From Cydia pomonella (taxonomy: Eukaryota > Arthropoda > Insecta > Lepidoptera > Tortricidae), in contig NC_084703.1 of assembly GCF_033807575.1 (NCBI RefSeq), forward strand, positions 15,872,001 to 15,936,000: 64,000 nt of DNA, given 5' to 3'. The position numbers and the translations under genes were made by a program. Numbering within the stretch: position 1 is the first letter of the stretch; each line of letters starts with the position of its first letter. Below, piece after piece: positions 50,001 to 59,236 of this stretch. The notes beneath the pieces were generated by a model. That model saw only the letters and a list, made by a program, of their open reading frames with translations, was not told the origin of the DNA and did no database searches.

Positions 50001-51430
50001 ACTCCACCCGCCGACTGTCGCTGAACAAAGTTTAACGTAAGTCAAAACAGACTCAATCCGCCTTAAAGACCTACTTATTAACATCATCGACAAAACAGCG
50101 GTTGCTTTTAGTTTCAGTAGTCTATAGCAGATGGGCTCTGTTTCCTACAGTTGAAAAAAAAAAACTAGAAAAATATGCTCATGTACGGAATTTCCAACAT
50201 ACGGATATGGCTGCAACGACCTTAACACTAATTCAGCTTTTCACCTCTAATGAAATTGAGAACCGATACCTACCCTAGTTCACACTCGTACTAATTAAAC
50301 TGAAAAAATTGTTGTAATTAGTACCATAGTGCACAGACAATGTCCACAACCAAATTTGTTGTAATTAGTACTAAAGTGCACTGACAGTCTACAACCAAAT
50401 TTGTTGTAATTAGTACCAGAGTGCACAGACAAAGTCTTTAACCATATTTGTTGTAATTAGTACCATAGTGCACAGACAAAGTCTACACTGAAAAAAAAAA
50501 TAGCCGAACTGGTTTTGTAACTTTACTAAATAACTAAACTACGGTTATAAGAAAATAAACTTTGCATAAATTTACAAAACTTATTTTGTAGTGTATAATA
50601 AATACCTGAACACTGATAGCCAAACACGGTTTTGTAACATATAACACATAGTTCGCAAGTCCCAATTTTTGTGTAAACAGTAACCAAAATGTTCGTTACA
50701 GTTATGCAAACATTTCTTTCAGTGTACAACCAAATTTCCGCGTAATTAGTACGAGTGTGAACTAGGATATATATATTAGAGCTCAAGTCAAAGGAGTCGG
50801 TAGGTGCCTTACATCCCATTACAAAGAATAATATGCTTGACTTAGTCATATGAACGTTAATTATTATTTCAGCTGAAATTAGTGAAAGTATGTGACCAAA
50901 TATGCCCTAATTAAACTAAACATGAACATTTTAAAATTTCCTATGTCACTACCCGATTTTCACTAATTTCTCAAGCCAAATATTTTGTTTAATTATTAAA
51001 ATATAAGTCTATAGAATCTTAATTAGGTATAAAATACGAGCAGGCGTTCATGGACCAAGCTAAAGAGAAGATTAATGTGGTGTCGTATCGGGAAATCAAA
51101 ACAATAAATAACAGATCTTCTCTGGGATGAATGGCGGTTATTCCCCCGACAAGAGCTGATGATGATGAAATTGATGAATTATAAAATAGTAGGTAGGTAC
51201 TTAATAGAATAAAGTTGTTGTTAAATTATTGAAAGTGTTGATAGGCAACAAAATGTTTTTAAGGCAATAATTTCTGCACAAACTTTTTGTAGAAATGCTC
51301 ATTAATATTATTCACTATAGCATTAACCACTCATATATAAAATTACAAGTAAGAAAAAATTTACATAAGTTATTTACCTTAAGGGCGGCGAAGTTGATGA
51401 ATCTGCAATCTGCGTCCTGGCTCCTGACAT
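44065..51430 (-). CDS. Fer2: bHLH transcription factor Fer2 (PTF1A/HLH-13-like)
   Basis: Six exons on the - strand join in phase: 51430-51378, 50020-49848, 49466-49361, 46318-46201, 44927-44837 and 44183-44065, giving 219 aa. All introns are GT-AG. The start is the first ATG, MSGARTQIADSS. The bHLH domain spans about residues 98-153: basic region RAAANVRERRRML with the E-box-contacting Glu at 105, helix 1 SINSAFDELR, loop HVPTFPYEKRLSK, and helix 2 IDTLRLAIAYIALLREVL. A conserved tail follows: DYDPLTYVEKCLRGEIKADR then HWNTSDLTARLSWINWENLG, resembling the C-terminal block of nematode HLH-13. Two introns interrupt the bHLH coding region, one between the basic region and helix 1 and one after helix 2. 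As known in Drosophila, Fer2 acts in clock and dopaminergic neurons. The introns carry many MITEs and SINEs. Confidence 0.92.
44205..44390 (+). repeat. Older 5'-truncated SINE copy
   Basis: It matches the tRNA-unrelated body of the adjacent SINE (TTTACCAGTCTCTTTTCGGTGAAGG, shortened in places, then TTGGGATTAGTTGG) but lacks the tRNA head and has more changes. It lies in Fer2 intron 44184-44836. Confidence 0.7.
44408..44738 (+). repeat. tRNA-derived SINE, full-length
   Basis: The head (GGTGGCCTAGCGGTAAGAGC, then GACTTGTAATCC and GGGTTCAAACCCCG) has Pol III A and B boxes and a Thr-like TGT anticodon. The two acceptor-stem halves do not pair. A SINE body follows (TCGGAACTTATGTACG, GGAAACTGGACTAATCCCAA, GGACCCCAGGCTC). 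It ends near AACGCGAGGAAGAAAAAAAA. It lies in the last Fer2 intron, antisense to the gene. Confidence 0.88.
44970..45158. mobile_element. MITE with palindromic ends
   Basis: ATCGAGCGCTCGATTTCGT at 44972-44990 is inverted as ACGAAATCGAGCGCTCGA at 45138-45155. The element is about 189 bp in Fer2 intron 44928-46200. The core ATCGAGCGCTCGAT is itself a palindrome. Confidence 0.75.
45724..45848. mobile_element. Possible small MITE
   Basis: GTACAGTCACGGACTTTAAT followed by TGTTGA at the left is imperfectly inverted at the right as TCAACAATTAAAATCTGTGT followed by CCGTAC. About 125 bp, in Fer2 intron 44928-46200. Arm identity is only moderate. Confidence 0.5.
47149..47642 (+). mobile_element. TACACCGTG MITE, copy 3
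   Basis: Same family as 32024-32497, with several substitutions and longer A/T runs. It lies in Fer2 intron 46319-49360. Confidence 0.9.
47739..48227 (+). mobile_element. TACACCGTG MITE, copy 4
   Basis: It has the same orientation as copy 3 and lies only 97 bp away. It is more similar to copies 1 and 2 in its 3' half. Confidence 0.9.
48685..48876 (-). repeat. Fragment of the AGGGTTCCGTA element family
   Basis: It contains TCACATTTTCCTTCATAAAT, GTGACAGACGGACGGACAGA and ATAAGGGTTCCTTT, and ends GGTACAGAACCCT. These match 54400-54735 and, inverted, the ends of 14500-15800 and 55272-55915. It lies in Fer2 intron 46319-49360. Confidence 0.7.
50274..50766. mobile_element. Inverted-repeat element with internal minisatellite
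   Basis: CCTAGTTCACACTCGTACTA at 50274 is inverted at the right end as TAGTACGAGTGTGAACTAGG, ending at 50766. It is 493 bp in Fer2 intron 50021-51377. The right arm also resembles the internal 47-bp unit. Confidence 0.82.
50311..50493. repeat. 47-bp minisatellite, four units
   Basis: GTTGTAATTAGTACC starts, with small variants, at 50311, 50358, 50403 and 50450. The unit also carries GTGCACAGACAA and ACAACCAAATTT. Confidence 0.88.
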
Positions 51431-51730
51431 ACCTACTTTAACACAAAATGACAATGCCACTGATAACGTACGAACACACCAATGTTTCCGCGGCCAGCGT
51501 TAAACGGTATGAGATTTTGCGAATCGACTCAATTAATTTTATAGTACCAGGGGTGACCATCATATTTATCCGACAAACAAGGGGTAGCGAATCTGCTAAA
51601 AGCATCTGAGTCCTTACTCCCGTGTGCAAAGTTTTATTTTTGGTTGAGATTAGAGGGGCGGCGCGCCGCCACCCCCAAGTGGGTGTCTCTGTCGAGGACA
51701 GGATGGGCGGGGTCTTTACCCACTATGAAA
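51431..51730 (-). promoter_or_regulatory. Possible Fer2 promoter-proximal region
   Basis: This is the sequence immediately 5' of the Fer2 start. On the plus strand it contains a GC-rich island at 51653-51715 with GGCGGCGCGCCGCC and GGGCGGGG. A TATA-like AAAATAAAAC lies on the gene strand near 51640. The position is the only other support. Confidence 0.25.
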
Positions 51731-52309
51731 CAGAGGGTTGTAGCTGATATTCCATTTAAATTCTTAGTCTTGTATTCCTGAAGTTATCAGAATTAGGGTA
51801 AAATTTACTTTAAATTAATTTTAAATTTCATGAATTCCAACTTTTAGTGCTAGTGGCCGAAGGTCATGTATATATGTATAACGAATTCAATATAACTGTT
51901 GTAAACAAAACTATGACTCACTGCACCTAAAGATATACGTAGAAAAACAAACGTTTTAGGTATCGCATTCTGTTACTGGAATTTAAGGATAATAGAGCCT
52001 AATTTCTGGTGGTGAGGTTGTGACTTATTTATCTCAAACGACTGTGTAATAAAATTGTAATTATGACATTTTTGTTTTTGACACTTTTGTGCTTAGTTAT
52101 TAGCTATGATGATAGTGTCCAAAGATAAGTTTACATAAGTGTTACTTGAAGTTCCTCCGGCAAATGCATAGATCTACCTACCCTTGATTGGTATACAGCC
52201 TAGCTAGCCTATTCTCAGATTACGCTGCGGTGCAGATAAGGCTAGAACAACTATGTATTGACTAAATACGTAATAATAATAAGTGTTAAGTAATCGTTAT
52301 TATTTCATA
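51731..52309. other. Intergenic AT-rich sequence
   Basis: No gene, RNA or clear repeat boundary was recognised. Confidence 0.4.
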
Positions 52310-52390
52310 GAAGTTTGACGTTTAAAATAACACGTTCCCCGCCTGGGCTATCAAAAGCGCTGCCAACTTAGCTTGGTCTGACTCTACCTA
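52310..52390. repeat. Fragment of the 12975-13100 MITE family
   Basis: It contains TTTGACGTTTAAAATAAC, GGGCTATCAAAA and GCCAACTTAGCTTGGTCTGA, the right half of that family. Confidence 0.7.
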
Positions 52391-52428
52391 CTTAAATATG
52401 GATAAATACATTAATACAGTAACTTAAT

Positions 52429-52828
52429 TTGCATCAAATCCGGTGGTTCTGATTTTTTGCAGACTTGTTTATGATGTTGGCCCAGTGGATAATCCAAGTT
52501 TGTAACCTCGAGCGCCGAACGCAACTTTGTCAAATATCGAAAATACCGCGAAAATTTCGAAATAAACTTTGAAAGGCTTTATCTCGGAAATTATTAGGTC
52601 CACTGATACAATACTCGTATTGTAGCACATTTAGTCTACTTTAAAAACGCGCCGAGGACGTAATATCAAAACCTAGTCTTTTATGGTTAAAATAAAAATA
52701 AAAAATCGCGGTTTCTATCGTTTCTTGACTAAGTTGCGTTTGGCGCTCGAGGTCACAAACTGAAATTATTAATTGAGCCAACATCATAAACGAGTCTAAA
52801 AAAATCAGAACTACCGGATTTGGCGCAA
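52429..52828. mobile_element. MITE with about 95-bp terminal inverted repeats
   Basis: The left arm (TTGCATCAAATCCGGTGGTT, then GTTTATGATGTTGGC and CTCGAGCGCCGAACGCAACT) is inverted at the right (AGTTGCGTTTGGCGCTCGAG and following) with small gaps. 400 bp, non-coding. Confidence 0.85.
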
Positions 52829-53304
52829 ACGAACCCCATTACAAAAGGTGACAAAGTTACTAGATTATAAGATTACATACTTAGATACATAGAGATAACA
52901 AAACACAAAAGAAAAATAACTCAATAACAAATATTCGTGATGAAACAGATGAACTCCTGCATGGTAATTGTCGATAAATTAACGTATTTACTCTTTGATA
53001 AATTATTTCTTAATATACATAAAGATAAATACACCTGGTGCAAGTTCATGCCGCGTGTGAAACATTTTCCGAGGCGTTTTCGGAGAAAAAGTCAAATGGA
53101 AATTTTGCTAAATTTGGTTACTTTCTTTTTCATGGGCGAATAGTGTGTGGGAGGGGTCCGTCGGATCGATGCCTAGCGTGCCCTCCCATTGGAGGGCGCA
53201 GGCGTGCTCCTGACAGTTCCCATAAACCACACTCCAGGAGCCTTCCACTTCAATGATGCAGATGTTTCTGTTAGGATAATGTACGCGACGGCAACAGATT
53301 ACTG

Positions 53305-53442
53305 GGTGCTTAGCCAACGTGCCAATCGTTAACGCTCCGTAGTCATCTCTCTCTATCACTCTTCGAGCATATTAGTGCGACAGTAACAGTTGCGTTTCGT
53401 TCGCTACGGAGCGTTAACGATTGGCACATTAGCTGCGCACTC
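53305..53442. mobile_element. Solitary MITE related to the 478-905 array
   Basis: About 37-bp arms with GTGCCAATCGTTAACGCTCC and GTAG are inverted at the right. The loop contains ATATTAGTGCGACAG, also found in the tandem array near the window start. Confidence 0.85.
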
Positions 53443-54157
53443 GGATCTGGAATGTGTTTGCACAAGCCGGTCTCTCTATAATGCATCTTGTTCAATCATT
53501 TAAACTGCTTTTAATAGCGAGTTATGCTAGCAAGCTAAGTAAATCCCTCCATGTACTGTCTTTAACTACCCGGAATTTTATACTGAAGCCTAATTACTGA
53601 TTAATACTTAAATCGTCCAAAATCAAACAGTTTACGGAAGCACCAGAGTTGTGGTTCGGTATATTGTATGTCACATATTTTCAGTAGGTAAAAGTGAGTC
53701 TTCTTGACTTATACTATCAAACGTCAACTTTTGACAATCAGAGTTACCGCAAAATGTATGGAGCTATACAGCGCGATATCGTTCTTCTGTCATTTTTTTA
53801 GTTTATTCTATATTACATACATAATTAGATAAAAATATTGGATGTCAATAAATAACATAATAAGCCACATTCTTCATCAAAACACAATGTAATCCGCACA
53901 AGCATCGTCACAAACTTATTCTACATTAATACTAAAACAAAACAACCCATAAATTCCGCAGCAAGGCGCGTCCTGTCAAATCCGAAGCACGAAATGGTCT
54001 TAGATTTTTCGCATCTTACTCAATCAATGTATCTTTCATTTTTGTGTATTTTCTGTAAAAAAACATCCCAATGCGAAATGGACCTGCGTATCTAGGGTTC
54101 CGTACGGCTACGTTTTACTAGTTACTAGTTAGTGAAACTATTATTAAGTAGGTACTT
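53443..54157. other. Intergenic AT-rich sequence
   Basis: No supported gene or repeat boundary. Confidence 0.4.
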
Positions 54158-54246
54158 ATAGTCGTTAGATTTGTAGCTGGCCCTCAACGGCTTATCCATT
54201 GTCCATTGTTAACTAAAACGGCGCGTGCCACTACACCTGCAAAAAA
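54158..54246. repeat. Isolated terminal repeat of the 14141-15915 element family
   Basis: TATAGTCGTTAGATTTGTAG, GTTAACTAAAACGGCGCGTG and CCACTACACCTGC match the outer arms at 14141 and 15915. No matching opposite end was found nearby. Confidence 0.75.
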
Positions 54247-54399
54247 TTTATGGTATTAATTTTAACTTGATATTTTCACGCGTTCTTGAGAACTAAAGGA
54301 TCTTGACAGACTAGCACGAAAGTGATTCTAAAGTACGATTCCCACCGAGCGGCTGGAGTCAAGCCGCGCCGAAGCAGGTGGGGGGGGGGGGGATTGTTT

Positions 54400-54735
54400 T
54401 TCACATTTTCCTTCATAAATAATTTTTTTTTTTCACAATGAAAAAAAAATGTTTTAGAATGTACAATTTGAGCTCTTTCAAATGATACCCCTCTTGACCT
54501 AGTCACTAGATTTTGAAATTTTGCCGCCTCTTCATATTATGCATTTTCCATAGTTAATAAAAATAAAATAACAAAATAATACTTTCAATGTGTCCGGATT
54601 TAGTGATTTTCATAACTATTCCAAATTTCAAATCAATAGCTTAAGTGGTTCTCGAGATATTTAGCGATGTGACAGACGGACGGACAGAGTCGCACCATAA
54701 GGGTTCCTTTTGTACCATTTTGGTACGGAACCCTA
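54400..54735 (-). repeat. Fragment of the AGGGTTCCGTA element family
   Basis: Landmarks as in 48685-48876, ending TTTTGGTACGGAACCCT. A run of 12 G just before it (about 54380) marks the edge. Confidence 0.7.
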
Positions 54736-54924
54736 AAAACGGGCACCTACAAAAAAACCTGCTTTTCATTTCGTGTTCTATGAAAGTAGGAAAATAAATT
54801 CCTAATAAATAGAAGACGGGTACGCTCAATGCTGCTGGCGCGTACAGGGAAACTACACACTAAATAAAGCTAGGTGTAGTTAAAAAAGGCTAGGCGCCAA
54901 TTCAAAGACTTCTTCGTAAGAAAA

Positions 54925-55225
54925 AACATTTTTAAGACATGATTTTCTGAGTTATTTGAAGTTAACAGATTAAACATTAAAGGTACTAATTCCCGGCGTA
55001 ATAACAATAATTGTACCTTAGCGTTTTTTTCTTAAAAATGAGATCGATAACTTGAAAAATTATAACACCTGCAAAATTGTAATAACAAGCAAAATATAAA
55101 ATAAGTAAAACTTGGAAACCACAAATAAAATGGCTCATATTATAACTGAATATGAAGGTACAAAATAGGTACAATAATTTGGCTTTTATAGAATTTATCA
55201 ATAACCACGGGAATATAGCGTAATA
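54925..55225 (-). repeat. Repeat related to the insert at 28756-29005
   Basis: It is the inverse complement of that insert and slightly longer. The 84-aa frame on the - strand is not shared as an open frame with the other copies, so it is not treated as coding. Confidence 0.72.
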
Positions 55226-55271
55226 AAGTACACCCGCCATTCTGACTGTCAGGATGGCGGGTGTACTGTTT

Positions 55272-55915
55272 TTAGGGTTCCGTAGTCAACTAGGAACCCT
55301 TATAGTTTCGCCATGTCCGTCTGTCTGTCTGTCTCTCTGATTCTGAGGCATTGCTCCGTGGTCGTTAGTGCTAGAAAGCTGAAATTTGGCATGGATATAT
55401 AAATCAATAAAGCCGACAAAGTCGTACGATAAAATCTAAAAAAATATTTTTTTTAGGGTACCTCCCCTTTACGTAAAGTGGGGGTGAATTTTTTTTCTTT
55501 CAACATTACAGTGTGGGGTATCGTTGGAAAGGTCTTTCATAACTAAATTAAAATACTAACTAAAATCAAAAACATTTTTTTATAAAATGAATATGTTCGG
55601 AGATAATCGCTCCGAAAGAAAAAAAAATGTGTCCCCCCCCCTCTAACTTTTGAACCATAGGTCCAAAAAATATGAAAAAAAATCGTGGAAGTAGAGCTTA
55701 AGAAAGACATTATATGAAAACTATAGCGGACATGATCTGTTTAGCTGTTTTTGAGTTATTACAAAAAGTTTACCCTTCATAGTAAAAAGACGTACATCCA
55801 CAGTTTATCCCTTAGTTAACAATCTACTATAATTTAAGCTCCATTTTAGCTTATTGTGACGGAAAAGTAACTACGGAACCCTACTCTGAGCATGGCCCGA
55901 CATGCTTTTGGCCGT
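55272..55915 (+). mobile_element. AGGGTTCCGTA element, nearly complete
   Basis: It starts TTTAGGGTTCCGTAG and ends CTACGGAACCCT, then GCCCGACATGCTTTTGGCCG. The interior has CCATGTCCGTCTGTCTGTC, GTGTGGGGTATCGTTGGAAA and a run of C as in 14741-15765. No transposase. About 640 bp. Confidence 0.75.
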
Positions 55916-55916
55916 T

Positions 55917-56454
55917 TTATTTGATGATAACTTTATGTACCGTGAGCCGCGTGAGGTACAATTTTTTTTAACGGAGGTACTAAATAGTACAAATTAGGTA
56001 CAAAAATATGGTATGCTTTTCATTTATTTTTATTTAGGTACACTCGCCATTCTGACTTTCACGAAAATCGCCCGTATACAATACAATATAATACAATAGA
56101 AGACGGGTTCACTAAAAAATTCCGAGAAACAAGATACATACCTATTTTTGGGTCCCATAGCATTAAAAAAATATATTTTAACACGCTTTTATTAGGTCGA
56201 CCAGCGGTATCGTGGTCAATGTTTTATCACTTGTCATGTCATGCGTCTATTTCGCACTTACATACTTGATGGAGCGTGACAGGCATGATGACAGATGATA
56301 AAAAATCGACCATCTTAGCCCTACTGTATGTAACTAACTATGTAATGGAATCAAAGGTAACTAATTTAACCATTTTCCAAGGATCGTAGCGTCATGAAAT
56401 TTGGCAGCTGAATGTAGTTTTGATGACAATACAATAATATGGTACTGTTGAACT
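55917..56454. other. AT-rich sequence
   Basis: It includes TACACTCGCCATTCTGAC at about 56039, resembling the hairpin at 55228-55268. No gene. Confidence 0.35.
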
Positions 56455-56697
56455 GATCTGATGATGGAGCCGGAAGATATGAACTGGAACTTCATGATGG
56501 AATTGTATCATAGCTATGTTTGAATTTTATAGAAAAGTCATGTAATGAACTTTGACCACGTTTAGGTTTCAAGGTCTGGTGATGAAGCCGGAAGATAGGC
56601 ACTGGCATTCCATGATGGAATATCGTATCATAGTCGTGTTTGCACTTGTGAGAAAAGTCACGTAATGGACTTTGAACACGATCAGGTTTCAAGGTTA
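56455..56697. repeat. Tandem repeat, two units of 118 bp
   Basis: GATGGAGCCGGAAGATA at 56463 and GATGAAGCCGGAAGATA at 56581 begin two units about 80% similar by eye, each ending near AGGTTTCAAGG. The 66-aa - strand frame reflects the repeat. Confidence 0.85.
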
Positions 56698-57639
56698 TAA
56701 CAAACTAATTTTTGGTTTTTACGTGCATTTATAAAAGCGTGTTTTCTAGTACTTTTTAAATTATTAATTTATTCTCAGATAAGTAGGGACGATGTCTTTT
56801 TTTCGGCCGATCCCGCCCATAGTGCGGAGTGCATTTTCGATGTGCCAGTGCCTATACACTATGTATGGAGAGCCGGTCACGTCCGCGAGGAGCCGATTGC
56901 GGTCGTACCGTACAAATGTAATATGCGCGCCAACTCCGCCCGGACGGTGGGAATCGTACTCAGGTATTCTTGAACCGTAAAAATCATGAAAAAAACGTTC
57001 CATAGAAAGACATAACGTCATCTGAGAAAAAAAGCTAATTTGTGTTTGCATGATAGTCGAGACATTGAGTAGTTTAGTCAAAATGTGACCTCCGATGGCA
57101 AAGTTCGTTGTAACTTGTACGTACGTATTTATGTAACTATAATTTTTTCATGCGATAAATGGTGGATCAAATCAGGCCTAAACTCGCTGCACGTATTAAT
57201 TATCAGGCAATTTCGGCGAGAGATGTAATTTGTAGTTAATTTTGGAAGCTGTGCCTGAGTCAGGCTAGTAATTGATTTGTCGCGGGTGCGCGCGAGGCAC
57301 GCGCCGGCACGCGCGACCACGCCCCGCACGAATATGTTTGATAGTTTTCGCGTGAGATCTCTTGTCGGCTGAGTTGTGTGATACAAGCCGAGTGCCTTGT
57401 TGAACGCATGTGTGCACAACTGTGTTCAAGAGTGACGCGACCCTTTTAATTGCTTTGTCGAATGCCAACCACAGAGCGCGGGCAGTCCTTTTGATTTTAT
57501 CAAACCTGGGGCTACATACTTGAACTTGATGCATCTTTAGAGATTAGAAGACATTTCCTTTTGTTTTTTGTCTTACTCGTATTATTTATTCTTATTTTAT
57601 TTGATACACTAGCAGCTCTTGGAACTGGTGCGTGTGTAC
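56698..57639. other. Sequence with a CG-rich patch
   Basis: A CG-rich stretch lies at about 57280-57330. Short - strand frames of 96 and 89 aa overlap here without recognisable motifs. No gene was supported. Confidence 0.35.
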
Positions 57640-57790
57640 CGCAGCACTGGAGTTTATCTTGCATTTTTTAAAGTTCTAAAATGTTTATCTAATATCTACG
57701 GTGCACTAACAACAGTTTCTGGTAGAAAGTTCCACACATTTACTACACGATTTGATAACAAGTTTTTTAGAGTGTCCTCTCAACCTTACA
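57640..57790 (-). mobile_element. LINE RT C-terminal remnant
   Basis: The - strand translation includes NLLSNRVVNVWNFLPETVVS, then a stop, then LDKHF. This is the typical end of CR1/Jockey-type LINE polyproteins. Frame changes and stops make it a fossil. Confidence 0.6.
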
Positions 57791-58166
57791 TTCTGGCTTG
57801 ATATGTATAGGTCTTTTATATTTGGAACATTGGAGTGTCCAGACAAGATTTTGTATGTCTCAATTGGCTACGTGCGAAGTGCATGGTGGGGGTAAGTAAA
57901 GCGATCCCAGCGCATAAGGTGGTAAAATAAGAAGTAACTGCTGATAGCATCTTTAACATTTCGTACAAGTTATAGGGCTCGAAATGAAACTTTAATTTAC
58001 GATTACTCCTGAAATATTAATTTAAATTGTATGGTATAAGGAACCATTGTAATCTGTATGAAATGCTTAATATAAATAACTTGATAATTATTAAACTGTA
58101 CCCGTATAAATAGCTATGCATATGCCACATATTATGTGATCTTTTTCTAGAAGTTAATAATGGGTA
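57791..58166. other. AT-rich sequence before the TAA-flanked LINE
   Basis: No supported feature. Confidence 0.35.
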
Positions 58167-59166
58167 TAATAATAATAATAACGAGAACTGGCGCAAACCT
58201 GTGGTACTAAGTACTGCGGATCGCAAAGCGGCATGGGAGAGTAAGGTGCTACACGGGCGGTTCTACAAGGCCGTCACGGGACCTGACGTGGACATGCTCG
58301 CGTCGGTGAACTGGTTACGATTCGGGGACCTCTTCGGAGAAACCGAGGGTTTTGCCTGTGCAATTGCGGACGAAGTTATGATGACGAACAACTATCGGAA
58401 ATATATCCTGAAGGACGGTACGGTCGACATTTGTCGGGCATGCCGCTGTCCCGGAGAGTCACTCAGGCATATCATTTCCGGTGGTTCTCATCTTGCTAAA
58501 GGCGAGTACTTGCACAGACATAATCTCGTAGCCAGAATTATTCACCAGCAACTTGCTCTTCTATACCGCCTTGTGGACCGCGAAGTACCGTACTACAAGT
58601 ACTCACCTGCGCCAGTTCTCGAAAATGGTCGTGGCACGCTCTCCTAGGATCGAGCTATTATCACTGACAGGACTATTGTAGCCAATAAGCCTGACATCGT
58701 GATAATAGATCGATCGCAACGCCTGGCCGTAATCGTTGATATCACCATCCCCCATGATGACAATCTCGTGAAAGCCGAGGACAAGTCCAGCAAGTACCTA
58801 GACTTGGCTCACGAGATAACCGCCATGTGGGATGTCGATTCGACGATCATTGTCCCAATAGTCGTTGTCCGTAGAGTCTCGACCAACACCTTGAGAGACT
58901 CTCGCTAGGTGGTTGGATCAAGGGTCAGATGCAGAAGGCGGTCATCTTGGACACGGCGCGGATAGTCCGACAGTTCCTCTCTCTGCGGCCCTGACCACCG
59001 GCAGCTTGGGCCCTGCCCCGCTGCTGGTTAGGTTAGGTTTTTTTTTATAATGTGTTTATATCTTGTGTATTGTTTTTTAAGTGTTTTTATATTTTACTTT
59101 TATATACATATTGTAAAAATCCTAGCCTAAGAGAAAAAAGATAAATAAAGGAGATAATAATAATAA
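58167..59166 (+). mobile_element. R2/R4-type (Dong-like) LINE 3' fragment in TAA repeats
   Basis: Coding starts directly after (TAA)5 (58167-58181): ENWRKPVVLSTADRKAAWES, LHGRFYKAVTGPDVDMLASV and WLRFGDLFGETEGF. A finger ICRACRCPGESLRHIISGGS follows, in which the expected last Cys is Gly. Then KPDIVIID and, 15 residues after the first Asp, the second (VIVDITIPHD): the PD-D restriction-like endonuclease. The frame has a TAG at 58645-58647, where Trp is likely, and a frameshift near 58895. It ends LGGWIKGQMQKAVILDTARI then a TGA at 58992-58994. A short 3' UTR ends in (TAA)4 at 59155-59166. It is 5'-truncated, so the RT is absent. Confidence 0.85.
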
Positions 59167-59236
59167 AATGTTTTATTGCACACTACAAAAATGGTACAAA
59201 GTACCTATGTAAAGGTATAAATATTTATTATTTTAA
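59167..59236 (-). repeat. LINE 3'-end-like remnant
   Basis: On the - strand it has GTGCAATAAAA preceded by TACCATTTTTGTAG. This resembles the 3' end of the adjacent - strand LINE and may be a second, very short truncated copy. Confidence 0.4.

Noticed and set aside
49777..50028. Fer2 start within the 83-aa frame
   Set aside because: That frame begins at TTG and crosses a splice acceptor. The exon starts at 50020 and joins a real ATG at 51430.
57129..57534. Overlapping - strand frames of 96 and 89 aa
   Set aside because: Two frames over the same CG-rich DNA with no family motif and no splice or start support.
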